Notes: generated by a model not told the origin, from the letters alone. Positions 1-9,795 are shown, numbered from the stretch's first letter. The stretch: DNA of 40,012 nt from Saccoglossus kowalevskii (GCF_000003605.2 NW_003108085.1:137702-177713); one strand, 5' to 3'. Numbers and translations: made by a program.

Positions 1-2082
1 GCATTCTTACCAATAGCATGGCAGCAGCTCATCTCAAAAAAGCATTCTTACCAATAGCATGGCAGCAGCTCATCTCAAAAAAGCATTCTTACCAATAGCA
101 TGGCAGCAGCTCATCTCAAAAAAGCATTCTTACCAATAGCATGGCAGCAGCTCATCTCAAAAATGCATTCTGACCAATAGCATGGCAGCAGCTCATCTCA
201 TAAAAGCATTCTGACCAATAGCATGGCAGCAGCTCATCTCATAAAAAGCATTCTAACCAATAGCGTGGCAGCAGCTCATCTCAAAAAAGCATTCTGACAA
301 ATAGCATGGCAGCAGTTCATCTCAAAAAAGCATTTTGACCAATAGCATTGCAGCAGCTCATTTAAAAAAAGCATTCTGACCAATAGCGTGGCAGCAGCTC
401 ATCTCAAAAAAGCATTTTGACCAATAGCATGGCAGCAGCTCATCTCATAAAAGCATTCTAACCAATAGCATGGCAGCAGCTCATCTCAAAAATGCATTTT
501 AACCAATAGCATGGCAGCAGCTCATCTCAAAAATGCATTCTGACCAATAGCATGGCAGCAGCTCATCTCAAAAAAGCATTCTAACCAATAGTATGCCAGC
601 AGCTCATCTCAGAAATGCATTCGGACAAATAGCATGGCAGCAGCTCATCTCAAAAAAGCATTCTGACCAATAGCGTGGCAGCAGCTCATCTCAAAAAAGC
701 ATTCTTACCAATAGCATGGCAGCAGCTCATCTCAAAAATGCATTCTGACCAATAGCGTGGCAGCAGCTCATCTCAAAATAGCATTCTGACCAATAGCATG
801 GCAGCAGCTCATCTCAAAAATGCATTCTGACCAATAGCGTGGCAGCAGCTCATCTCAGAAATACATTCTGACCAATAGCGTGGCAGCAGCTCATCTCAGA
901 AATGCATTCTGACCAATAGCATGGCAGCAGCTCATCTCAAAAAAGCATTCTTACCAATAGCATGGCAGCAGCTCATCTCAAAAAAGCATTCTTACCAATA
1001 GCATGGCAGCAGCTCATCTCAAAAATGCATTCTGACCAATAGCATGGCAGCAGCTCATCTCATAAAAGCATTCTGACCAATAGCATGGCAGCAGCTCATC
1101 TCATAAAAAGCATTCTAACCAATAGCGTGGCAGCAGCTCATCTCAAAAAAGCATTCTGACAAATAGCATGGCAGCAGCTCATCTCAAAAAGCATTCTGAC
1201 CAATAGCATGGCAGCAACTCATCTCAAAAATGCATTCTTACCAATAGCATGGCAGCAGCTCATCTCAAAAATGCATTCTGACCAATAGCATGGCAGCAGC
1301 TCATCTCAAAAAAGCATTCTTACCAATAGCATGGCAGCAACTCATCTCAAAAATGCATTCTTACCAATAGCATGGCAGCAGCTCATCTCAAAAATGCATT
1401 CTGACCAATAGCATGGCAGCAGCTCATCTCATAAAAGCATTCTGACCAATAGCATGGCAGCAGCTCATCTCATAAAAGCATTCTTACCAATAGCATGGTA
1501 GCAGCTCATCTCAAAAAAGCATTCTTACCAATAGCATGGCAGCAGCTCATCTCAAAAAGCATTCTGACCAATAGCATGGCAGCAGCTCATCTCAAAAATG
1601 CATTCTGACCAATAGCATGGCAGCAGCTCATCTCATAAAAGCATTTTGACCAATAGCATTGCAGCAGCTCATTTAAAAAAAGCATTCTGACCAATAGCGT
1701 GGCAGCAGCTCATCTCAAAAAGCATTCTGACCAATAGCATGACAGCAGCTCATCACAAAAAAGCATTCTAACCAATAGCATGACAGCAGCTCATCTCAAA
1801 AATAACTTCTTACTAATAGCATGGCAGCAGTTCATCTCAAAAAAGCATTTTGACCAATAGCATTGCAGCAGCTCATTTAAAAAAAGCATTCTGACCAATA
1901 GCGTGGCAGCAGCTCATCTCAAAAAAGCATTCTTACCAATAGCATGACAGCAGCTCATCTCAAAAATACATTCTGACCAATAGCATGGCAGCAGCTCATT
2001 TCAAAAAAACCTTCTGACCAATAGCGTGACAGCAGCTCATCTCAAAAAAGCATTCTAACCAATAGCATGGCAGCAGCTCATC
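1..2082. repeat. 41-bp tandem satellite, about 50 units
   Basis: Head-to-tail units of about 41 bp, typically GCATTCTTACCAATAGCATG followed by GCAGCAGCTCATCTCAAAAAA, fill the left edge of the window. Units differ at a few fixed positions (CTTACC/CTGACC/CTAACC, AGCATGG/AGCGTGG, and 4-7 A). The period is not a multiple of three and no reading frame is kept, so it is not coding. Blocks of variants recur: the unit order at about 165-300 reappears about 862 bp (21 units) later, at about 1027-1170. A rare variant with CATTGCAGCAG and CATTTAAAAAAA occurs near 330, 1641 and 1845. It lies just upstream of an IFT139 exon, so it is probably intronic. It may continue off the left edge. Confidence 0.97.
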
Positions 2083-2092
2083 ATAAATTATA

Positions 2093-2183
2093 GGAAAACA
2101 GGTATATTCGCTGGATTTTATTTTCACAGAACCACTCCTTCAGCAAAAATTAATTCCAAGCGAAAATAAAGCATTCTACAGTA
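2093..2183. mobile_element. Family A inverted-repeat element, right half
   Basis: The sequence matches the right half of family A (see 17210-17410): TATATTCGCTGGATTTTATT, then an AAGCGAAAATAAAGCATTC arm ending in CTACAGTA. The left arm is missing, and the copy abuts the end of the 41-bp satellite. Confidence 0.75.
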
Positions 2184-2277
2184 TATGAATGTTAACTCCT
2201 TAACTTATCTATGAATAATATGTGTGGAATCATGCCATTGAGAGAATGTTACTACATTATATACCTTTATTTTACAG

Positions 2278-2398
2278 TCTTGTTGCAAAGCCTATGAATA
2301 TATGGGTTTTATAATGGAGAAGGAGCAGTCATACAGAGACGCAGCAATGAATTATGAGAAAGCATGGAAATATGGAAACCAGTCAAGTCCAACTATTG
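2278..2398 (+). CDS. TTC21B: IFT139 penultimate coding exon
   Basis: The 121-bp exon starts in phase 0 after TTTTACAG and ends one base into a Gly codon before GTAAGG. It encodes a TPR-type helical pair ([14 protein letters not shown] and [13 protein letters not shown]). Confidence 0.93.
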
Positions 2399-3914
2399 GT
2401 AAGGATTTTTGTCTTGTCTCAGTTTCCCCCAATTTATTAGTTCCCAGTGTGCTATCACTTGGAAACTGAGTTTTTTTCGTTTTTGTTGTCTTATTAATAT
2501 ATAAAATCTGGAGATTATTTACATCAAAAAAATTTGCAAAACATATCAACCTTGGAATCAATAAAGGTTACTGTTGTGTTGGGATTCCTTCCATCAATTA
2601 AAACTGATCAGAACAAATTTGTCCTGAAAATATCATTTTTAGATCACTACACAATTTTTGTTCAATCGGGTCGTTGCTTAAATTGAGTTCAATACACTTT
2701 GGTTCCAGGCCAAACTGAGTCAAATACACTTAGGTCAAATTGGGTCAAAAATCAAACTCAGTCAAATACATTTGGACAAAGGTCAAACTGAGTTCAATAC
2801 ACTTTGGTCCCAGGCAAAACGGAATCAGATATACTTGAGTCAAGCTGAGTCAAATCAAAGTCGAACTGAGTCAAATAAGCCTAGGTCAAAGGTTCAATTG
2901 AGTCAAATGCACTCAGGTCAATGGTCGATCTGAGCCAGCCACACTTCAGCCAAAGGTCAAGCTGAGCCAAATACACTTGGGACAAAGGTCAAACAAACTT
3001 GGGTCAAAGATCAAACTGAGCCAAACACACTTGGGTCAAGGGTCAAACTGAATCAAACACACTTGGGTCAAAAGTCAAACTGGGTCAAATAACACTTAGG
3101 TCAAAGGTCAAACAGAGTCTAATACACTTGCGTCAGAGGTCCAACTGAAGCCAACAACACTGGGGTCAATATTAAGCAAATATTAATAATTACATATTAA
3201 ATAGTATTATACCCCACAACCCAGAGGGGAAAATATATATATATACTAGTGCCCGAATTAGGCCATGCAATATGTGTTTTATAACACATTACACGTTCAT
3301 ACTAGGAAGGTGCATAGATCGTCTGCCGTCTTCTTCTCGACGTCTGCTAGCGGTGTCCCGATTTCTTCACAAAACGATGTAAAGACGCTTATAGAAAACC
3401 TGATTGCGTCCTCCGTCTTCAGTTCTTTATTTCCTACTAGTGTGTCAAGTTCTTCTGAACTAAAGCTAAATCGTCCAGTCTTTCGAGACGGACCATCGAT
3501 ATCAGCGACCAAACTAGCAGACGACATATTGGAAATCACATGATCAGGTGACGAGTGACGTCATCCCTGGGCACTAGTTGATGTACTCGTCTTCCTAGGG
3601 AACTAGTAATTTCCCTGGCACTACTATGGTAATTTAGTCGAAAACATGTGATCCTGTCTTGACCATTTACAGTACAGTATTAACGATTGATGTGTTATGA
3701 TGTGAATTATTCCATGGTAAGAAGTACAGAAATAATAATACATTTGTAATGTCATTTCTTGTTTGCAGGTTACAAGTTGGCATTCAATTATTTGAAAGCT
3801 AAGCGATACGTAGATGCTATTGATGTGAGCCATAGAGTGCTTGCCGGACATCCAAACTATCCCAAAATGAGAAAAGATATACTTGATAAAGCAAGAAGTC
3901 TCCTAAGAGTCTGA
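2278..3914 (+). CDS. TTC21B: Intraflagellar transport protein IFT139 (TTC21B-like), C-terminal end, partial
   Basis: Two exons, join(2278..2398, 3769..3914), encode the last 88 residues of a TPR-rich protein of the IFT-A complex, which drives retrograde transport in cilia. Exon one reads [19 protein letters not shown]... and ends in a split Gly codon. Exon two reads [18 protein letters not shown]... and ends with a TGA at 3912-3914. The CCKAYEYMG and [16 protein letters not shown] stretches and the [13 protein letters not shown] end match what I know of the C-terminus of vertebrate TTC21B almost residue for residue. The acceptor TTTTACAG, donor GTAAGG, acceptor GTTTGCAG and phase 1 junction are all consistent. 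Earlier exons lie off the left edge. The paralogue TTC21A is an alternative, but the single ancestral IFT139 gene is more likely in an invertebrate. Confidence 0.93.
2640..3170. repeat. Decayed roughly 30-bp AGGTCA-rich tandem repeat
   Basis: Within the last IFT139 intron, a motif like TCAAACTGAGTCAAATACAC followed by TTGGGTCAAAGG recurs many times with substitutions and indels. Each unit contains one or two GGTCA half-sites. A perfect direct repeat with one spacer base, AGGTCAAAGGTCA, lies at 3098-3110. The repeat looks old compared with the crisp 41-bp satellite to its left. Confidence 0.8.
3247..3623. mobile_element. Putative non-autonomous DNA element carrying an ORF fragment
   Basis: The segment starts with TAGTGCCCGAATTA and ends with AATTTCCCTGGCACTA, whose reverse complement TAGTGCCAGGGAAATT resembles the start. 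The inverted repeats are short and imperfect (7 exact bases). Just inside the left end is a small hairpin, ATGTGTT/AACACAT (3272-3289). The interior holds the minus-strand ORF described separately. The boundaries are inferred; no clear target-site duplication is visible. Confidence 0.45.
3297..3527 (-). pseudogene. ORF fragment resembling the N-terminal region of Crypton/ZMYM-like recombinase-domain proteins
   Basis: A 76-codon frame read from an ATG at 3527 down to a TGA at 3297-3299 has ordinary protein-like composition, unlike the shadow ORFs nearby. Its middle reads [19 protein letters not shown], then a helical stretch ([14 protein letters not shown]) and [11 protein letters not shown]. 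From memory, the pattern of EELD, an N/K-rich turn, an AVxVFxxFCxExG-like helix and a closing DDLCxFL recalls the N-terminal helical part of tyrosine-recombinase-like proteins of Crypton elements and ZMYM/KCTD1-type domesticated relatives. In those, the sequence usually continues into an FYxEAR motif, but here the frame stops just before that point. It lies antisense inside an IFT139 intron, so it is probably a truncated transposon remnant. The family call is tentative. Confidence 0.4.
3769..3914 (+). CDS. TTC21B: IFT139 last coding exon
   Basis: The 146-bp exon completes the split Gly (G|GT) after acceptor GTTTGCAG and encodes [20 protein letters not shown] onward to KARSLLRV and TGA. Both the start and the stop position agree with the family's C-terminus. 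Confidence 0.94.
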
Positions 3915-4069
3915 ATGAAAAAAAAGATATGATGTTGACAGTTGTAGCAATTTTAATGCTTGGATTTAATTTCATTTAAATTTTTCATTGAAGGGTAAAT
4001 CTGTAAAAATTAAAAATATTTGTCATTTGTTTAACATACAAATCAGTGAGAATACAGATTGTTGTTTTC

Positions 4070-4075
4070 AATAAA
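4070..4075 (+). terminator. Poly(A) signal of IFT139 gene
   Basis: A canonical AATAAA lies 156 bp after the stop codon, in the AT-rich 3' UTR starting at 3915, with T-rich sequence downstream. No earlier canonical hexamer was seen after the stop. Confidence 0.65.
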
Positions 4076-4296
4076 TTGTAGGTCGTATATAAAGAATTAT
4101 TTTTATATATCTGGCAAAGGAACTAAAAGAATTTAATTTTCTGTGAAAAGCTGTTTTTTTTTTTTTGTATTTGCTCACATCGTGTTTGCATTCTTTTGAA
4201 TATTCCATTATTTAGAGTAAACAAATTCCGGATTATTGATGTTATATTCAAACACTTTGTTTACATTGGATGCTGAAGCACTATAGCATGTGACCG

Positions 4297-4665
4297 AATA
4301 GGTGATTTTCCGTACAATTGCGAGATCTCGCGAGATGCATGAAAGACGCGCGTCGAACGTCTGCCGCAAAAATCAAACGATTTGATTTTGAACTAAAATT
4401 TCTTTATTTCGTAGCTTACATTGACCGGCCGATCTTCGACAGAGGAATATTGCTTCCGAATACCCTTACTTAATTGAAATTGTCTATCATCAAATGTGAA
4501 CAGCACATTATTAAGCATGGAAATGTCCCCAAAATACTTTCGCGTTTGTCGAATCCCACGCGATGTTTGACGCCACTACGACGCTATGACCTTTGTTTGT
4601 CCTGTTTTTACGTTCGATTTCACGCATAACGCGTGATTCTCGCAGTGAACGGAAAATGGTCTATT
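4297..4665 (+). mobile_element. Family C MITE, copy 1
   Basis: This roughly 365-bp element starts AATAGGTGATTTTCCGTAC and ends CGGAAAATGGTCTATT. The ends are imperfect inverted repeats (ATTTTCCGT.CA.TGCGAGA), and the ends fit a TA target if the outer AATA/TATT is flank. The interior has the CG-rich palindrome CGAGATCTCG. Three more copies occur at 7092-7452 (same orientation) and at 22756-23113 and 29751-30118 (opposite). No coding capacity is evident. Confidence 0.88.
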
Positions 4666-4755
4666 GGATTCTGTCCATGATTGCGAATGTTCGCACGTCA
4701 CAAAATATTTTGTTGTTGTCATTTTAAGCTCTTAAGATATTAATTTTAAGGTTAA

Positions 4756-4865
4756 CATGAGAATACCGCAAAGTATGTACTCAGGCAGTACAGGATTGCA
4801 TTGATTTTCGCTATACGTGGGATCATCGTGTACTGCCTTTGTGCATACTTTACGGTATTCTCATG
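4756..4865. repeat. 110-bp foldback (long inverted repeat)
   Basis: The left arm CATGAGAATACCGCAAAGTA (continuing TG, then ACTCAGGCAGTAC) pairs with the right arm, which runs GTACTGCC, GCATACTTT, CGGTATTCTCATG. The stem is about 37 bp with a few mismatches and a central loop of about 35 nt. Nothing identifies it as a gene. It may be a miniature foldback element or a transcribed hairpin. Confidence 0.8.
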
Positions 4866-5567
4866 ATAATAAAAATGACTAAAACTTTGCTATCTAGACA
4901 TATACAAAATAAGAGGATTTTAGAGTTTGCAAGAACAATTTTGCGACTTCTTTATCTTAACCTTCTCATCACCAGTTCCCTCTTTTCATCACAAATTCAT
5001 AAAATAATCTTGTTTATAGTCTGCACTTTCATTTCAGAGAATTAGGACAAACTAGTCAAATTTTTTGAGTGAAAACTGAAAATTCTAGAAATATTGAAGA
5101 TATATAACAAACAAGTGCTGAATAATTTGGTAGAGAAAGTCAGGTTGTGAAAACGTTTAGAGCTGGCGTTCGATGTGGGTTCCATATGAAAGTATACAAT
5201 TGTTTACACATGCGTTCCATGGTGATGATGGTCAGTAAGGTCTCCAGTCAAATAGTAACATTCGCGCATATATAGAAGTGAAATCATCAGTCTATGAGTA
5301 CCGGTAATCATTTTAGTATTGGTCATCAGTATGTGAGATTTTAAAATAAACTGTCAATTGTTTTTTTGTTTTGTCTTTAAATAATGCATAAAATAGCAAT
5401 TTAACAGCAGTGACAACAATCTTATAATTTAATGGGACATGTTTTACATTTATCTTAATAATTTGGTCACAGTTTGTTTTCACACATGCCCTTGCATACC
5501 AATTATACACAATTCATTCACAAAGTATCAACAATTTGCAAAGACTTTCATGAAACTGTAGTTAAGT
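4866..5567. other. No recognised feature
   Basis: AT-rich DNA with only short chance ORFs. No splice-flanked conserved coding stretch, RNA gene or repeat family was recognised. Confidence 0.5.
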
Positions 5568-5734
5568 TTAAAGCGGGGGGGAGTCGTCACCTGCGCATGT
5601 GTCAGATAACCATAGTGTGTCATTGTTTACAAACAAGCGTCTACCCATGAGCCTTTGCATTTTTACCGTGTGTTGTTATCGTCGCTTGGGACTCAATTCG
5701 CACGCGTGCGCAGGTGACGACCCTCCCGCTTTAA
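5568..5734. mobile_element. Family D element with TTAA-flanked inverted ends, copy 1
   Basis: The 167-bp element begins TTAAAGCGGGGGGGAGTCGT and ends GACGACCCTCCCGCTTTAA. The roughly 30-bp terminal inverted repeats include CGTCACCTGCGCATG at the left and GTGCGCAGGTGACG at the right. Both ends sit at TTAA. A second copy starts at 39889 and runs off the right edge. The interior (TTGTTTACAAACAA) is itself palindromic. Confidence 0.88.
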
Positions 5735-5745
5735 GCATAAATACA

Positions 5746-5875
5746 GGGCAGAATTTGATACATTGAAAAAAAATGTTTACAAAGCTGCTCTCTGATTGGT
5801 CTGATTGTTGTGTGTTAAGATTGGATAGCCAATCAGAAACAATCTTGTAAAGTAGCTTCCCATTGACTTCGATCA
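5746..5875. mobile_element. Family E short inverted-repeat element, copy 1
   Basis: The sequence runs from CAGAATTTGATACATTG through CTCTGATTGG to GATAGCCAATCAG and AAAGTAGCTTCCCATTGAC. The arms AAAGCTGCTCTCTGATTGG and CCAATCAG...AAGTAGCTT are inverted. Copies occur near 20283 (opposite orientation) and 22657. Confidence 0.75.
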
Positions 5876-6270
5876 TACTCATAAATTGATCTTGGCTAAC
5901 TGTATGCAATACATGCATTTTGAGAGATACTTCCAATTTGTAAATATTTTTAAAATATTGTCAAACAATTTGATATTTACTGTTATTTTCTTCACTGTCT
6001 ATGAATATTTTGTGCTTGTACATATTTTAATATTAAATATGCATTGTGATATTAAATCTATTTCAAAATGAAAGAGATTTGATCGTTGTCATTTCTTTGA
6101 TTACTACTAAGCCCCATTGGATAATTGCTACGTTTACACAACAACATTCTATCGAAGCCAAAAAACTGCTCCTCCCCCCAATTAACAGATTATCTCTAAT
6201 GTGTTTACACGGTCGGGCTGAACAAGAGCGGGTATCTGCCATGAAAAGTGTTCTTAATTACGGAAACAAC

Positions 6271-6393
6271 ATGGCTGAAAACGAATTTGCTGCAGTGCTT
6301 GTATTGGTGTTTATTTTCATGGGATGATGTATAGTATTATCCTGTGTAGCAGAGAAGGATGAGAAACGATTCTGGACAATGTACTGGTGTTAA
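6271..6393 (+). pseudogene. Possible remnant of a transposase N-terminus (Harbinger-like?)
   Basis: From the ATG at 6271 the frame reads MAENEFAAVLVLVFIFMG, then an in-frame TGA (6325-6327), then CIVLSCVAEKDEKRFW and on to TAA at 6391-6393. An acidic start, a leucine-rich stretch and a KRFW-type segment recall, from memory, the first residues of some Harbinger-type transposases. The upstream DNA (TGTTTACACGG, AAAAAACTGCTCC) also looks transposon-like. The resemblance is short and could be chance. Confidence 0.22.
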
Positions 6394-6649
6394 ACAGGAA
6401 TCAGAACAGCTAAAATATGCTAAATGTCTTACTGCCTATTCACAAAAGTTATTGCCATACAAATTAACCTTTTCCAGAAGAAACACGTTGCCATACTGTG
6501 ACTGCTTCTATGATTTTTATCTTTGGTGTCTTTAATAGTTTCTTAAATTTCCATTGATCTATTCAGTCATTCTTTTAAAGTTTTTGACTCGTAATTTTAT
6601 ACGCCATTTTTCTGTTTCCTTTTAGCTATCAATCTAATGCAGTATTTTT

Positions 6650-7091
6650 TTACTCTGCCAAATGTATATTAGGGCGCATACAGCTTCGTCGAGCAAGAAA
6701 TTGCAAAAGATGTTTCCTCCGCTATAAATGAAATTGATGACTGAGGGCATGATTTTGGCCTCATTTGTGTTTACATAGTCAGAGCCATGTCGGGCCCAAT
6801 TCTGCCAAATAGATATTGGGGCGCATACAGCTTCGTTGAGCCAGAAATTATAAAAGATGTTGCCTCTGCTATAAATGAAATTGATAACTGAGGGCGTGAT
6901 TTTGGCCTCATTTGTGTTTACATAGTCAGAGCCATGTCGGGCCCAATTCTGCCAAATAGATATTGGGGCACATACAGCTTCGTCGAGCCAGAAATTACAA
7001 AAGATGTTGCCTCCGCTATAAATGAAATTGATGACTGAGGGCGTGATTTTGGCCTCATTTGTGTTTACATAGTCAGAGCCATGTCGGGCCC
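6650..7091. repeat. 147-bp sequence in three tandem copies
   Basis: Copies start near 6657, 6804 and 6951, exactly 147 bp apart. Each contains GCCAAATAGATATTGGGGC, AAATGAAATTGATGACTGAG and GAGCCATGTCGGGCCCAAT. Because 147 is divisible by three, a minus-strand frame stays open through all three copies with a 49-residue repeat and runs on into the adjacent family C element. Since that frame continues through a transposable element, it is most likely an accident of the period. The last copy is cut off exactly where family C copy 2 begins. Confidence 0.9.
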
Positions 7092-7452
7092 AATAGGTGA
7101 TTTTCCGAAAAATTGCGAGATCTCGCGAGATGCATGAAAGACGCGCGTCGAACGTCTGCCGCAAAAATCGAACGATTTGATTTTGAACTAGAATTTCGCA
7201 GCTTACATTGACCGGCCGATCTTCGACAGAGGAATATTGCTTCCGAATACCCTCACTTAATCGAAATTGCCTATCACCAAATGTGGACAGCACATTATTA
7301 AGCATGGAATTGTCCCCGAAATACTTTCGCGTTTGTCGAATCCCACGCGATGTTTGACGCGACTACGACGCTATGACCTTTGTTTGTCCTGTTTTTACGT
7401 TCGATTTCACGCATAATGCGTGATTCTCGCAGTGTACGGAAAATGGTCTATT
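7092..7452 (+). mobile_element. Family C MITE, copy 2
   Basis: Ends AATAGGTGATTTTCCG and CGGAAAATGGTCTATT, collinear with copy 1 at 4297 at very high identity, with a small internal deletion around AGAATTTCGCAGC. It is joined directly to the 147-bp triplication. Confidence 0.88.
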
Positions 7453-7658
7453 CTATCAGAGCTCAACTCTGAAGGTCTATTGGAGCTGTACGTGGATACA
7501 CAGCCGTTTTCGCTGACTCAAGCCACAAGGCTCCAATATAATGCTGTCTTGTATATGCAGCAAATATAGTTGATATATTGTCAGGGTTGTTTATCCGTAC
7601 TTTAAAGTGTGTTAGTCGTCGCGCAGCGCGTGTTTGAATTTCATGTAAATAAACAATG

Positions 7659-7734
7659 TATTTTACACGCGTTGTATACGTCGCTATGAATCCCATATCG
7701 AACAGGACGCGGCACAACGACTGCCACCCTTTAA
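7659..7734. mobile_element. Family H element, partial copy
   Basis: TTTTACACGCGTTGTATACG through ATATCGAACAGG to CTGCCACCCTTTAA matches 18568-18641. The right end has the same AGGGTGG-type terminus at TTAA; the left end is not recognisable. Confidence 0.6.
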
Positions 7735-9376
7735 CATATTGTAGATAATGTAAGTTGATATATTGTGGTGGTGTTTATGGTATTCTAATCCTATATTTTT
7801 ATGATGCATATTTGGGCTGGAAACATTTTCTAAATAATTTCCTGACAGAGGGGAAAGTTCACAGAGGGTCGGCAAGGGGTATTTTCGTTAGCTGTAATCA
7901 ATTGCTTGTATTTTCGTAATAATGTAATTTAAGTAAATAAAAAACGGAAATTCGTAGACATGGACAAGGTGTAAAATGTGATCAGCTATTTTATTCGTCT
8001 GTAATTTGTACAAAGATCTTATTTTTTGTAAGCGTATAAAGCATTTTTCACGCTGAATGCTGCTTCTCGTGCACAATCTCCGAGTCCAATTTTGATTCTT
8101 AAACACAAATTATAAAATATATTATAGAAATGTAAAATTTAATTAGCAATTTGCTTTATCTGTAAAGTGTAAAAACCTATTTTTTACTGAAAATTTGAAC
8201 ATGTCATTTTATTTCCTGTAAAAAGGTAAAATGCCTTTTTTCTTTCCTGTAACTTATACCAGCTACCCCCCCCCCCCTTCACAGGCATGAAGAAACCTGC
8301 AGTGATGTGTGAGATGTGAGAGAACCAGATCTCCGAATATTGCTCAGGCGATTGTACCTGGGCATTGTGGGATACCCATATACAAAGATGTACAGAAAAG
8401 TGCACCAACTTTTTGTCGGGAACAATTCTTGCAATTTTGGCGTGGCACCTCAAAAAATATCATGCGGTAACAAGGACCATGCGCCATCCTGCGGTAAACT
8501 ATTGCCTGAGACTGATGGTGAAGAAATGCTCAAAAACCTATGAAGTCTGACGCGTGGGGGCGCTTGTCTAGCAGACCGTTGCGTGGTTACATGGCGTGGT
8601 TATGTATCCTGACAATCAGCCAATTATTCGTACCTCGGGGCCTCCATAATGCCACAGTGTGGAGGGATTGTGATAAAACGCGTAATCATTTCAGATAAAT
8701 TGTTTACCAGTCAATAAAAATCACACATTGTAAAGCAGAGTTTGTTTTGTTACCCGTTAAAAGATCTACCCGTAAAATTGACAAATCGCTGCTTTATTTA
8801 CAGGGGAGGTAAATCGTTATGTGAGTGCATAAACGGCGAAAGCATGCTTCCGCGGTAACATGGCTGCCATTTATACACTCAAATAGACACACACCAAAAA
8901 AACAAAAACAAGAAGGAGAGACTCTATGCAAGTCTACACCCACCCCTTCCAATAAAACTAATGCCAGAATATTAGTTTAGGCAAATAAATAATTATAACT
9001 CGTCAAAAATAAAATAAAATAAAATTTCCGAAAATAAATTCATAATATAAGCCGAGTATTAGATATACTAGTAAAATTGATGGAATGTCGTCACCTCCTC
9101 TCCCATTACCTGTCCCACATAGTCGAGGTGGCGGTCTTTATTGTCGCTCATTGTTTTTTTCTACTTACTTTACTCAACAATTTTCAAACTGGCACCAGGG
9201 ATTGTCACACGCACGAGTCCGGTCAAGGGTCAACTGCGGACGTGACGACGACGGCTATTCTCCTTCCCCGAGTTCCTTGCGGTTAGATCACCGAAATTAT
9301 ATATTCGTAGAAACAGAACTCAGCCTGAGAGATTGATCGACGGCATGCTGTCACATGTACATCACGACAGCTTTAG
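7735..9376. other. No recognised gene; low-complexity tracts
   Basis: Several short ORFs exist but none shows a recognisable domain or splice context. A C homopolymer lies near 8267-8278, and AT-rich tracts lie around 8990-9050. A GGTCAAGGGTCA direct-repeat motif at 9221-9232 resembles a DR1 nuclear-receptor site. Confidence 0.5.
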
Positions 9377-9419
9377 AACACGGTTACTAAAAAACTACTG
9401 CTTTTTTAGTAACCGTGTT
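9377..9419. repeat. Perfect 18-bp hairpin
   Basis: AACACGGTTACTAAAAAA (9377-9394) and TTTTTTAGTAACCGTGTT (9402-9419) are exact reverse complements around the 7-nt loop CTACTGC. It is shorter than a typical animal pre-miRNA stem. Confidence 0.95.
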
Positions 9420-9795
9420 TAAAACAAGTAAATAATAGCAATCGCAGAAAAAAAAGTTTCACAAAGCTCAGGACATCAGTGCACGTTTTATTTTATTTGG
9501 ATCTATTATTAAAAAAAAATAGTAAAATTACAATAAATATACAAAATAAAATACACGCCGTTCAATACATAAGATTTTAATCAGGTTGCACGTTCAAGGT
9601 TCTTTGATACAATTCCACTTTATCATGAGAGCATTCTGAGATTACAAAAAACAAGACAATTATTAATTTGAAAAACTACTATGCTCAAGTGACAATTTTA
9701 TTATGAATATCATTTGTTATGTTCTACAATGTTTTTAAATATGTCTGTGTATATTGTACATTGTTCATTTTTTATTGTTTGTGTAATTGACCTTA

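Noticed and set aside
1..2082. A CRISPR-like array of 41-bp repeats.
   Set aside because: There are no unique spacers; units abut directly, and the setting is a eukaryotic intron.
3265..3543. A plus-strand ORF of 92 codons over the intronic element.
   Set aside because: It is antisense to the more protein-like minus-strand frame and low-complexity (Ser-rich).
6634..7305. A 223-codon minus-strand ORF as a gene.
   Set aside because: It is made of a family C MITE plus three 147-bp repeats, with no domain and no splice or promoter context.
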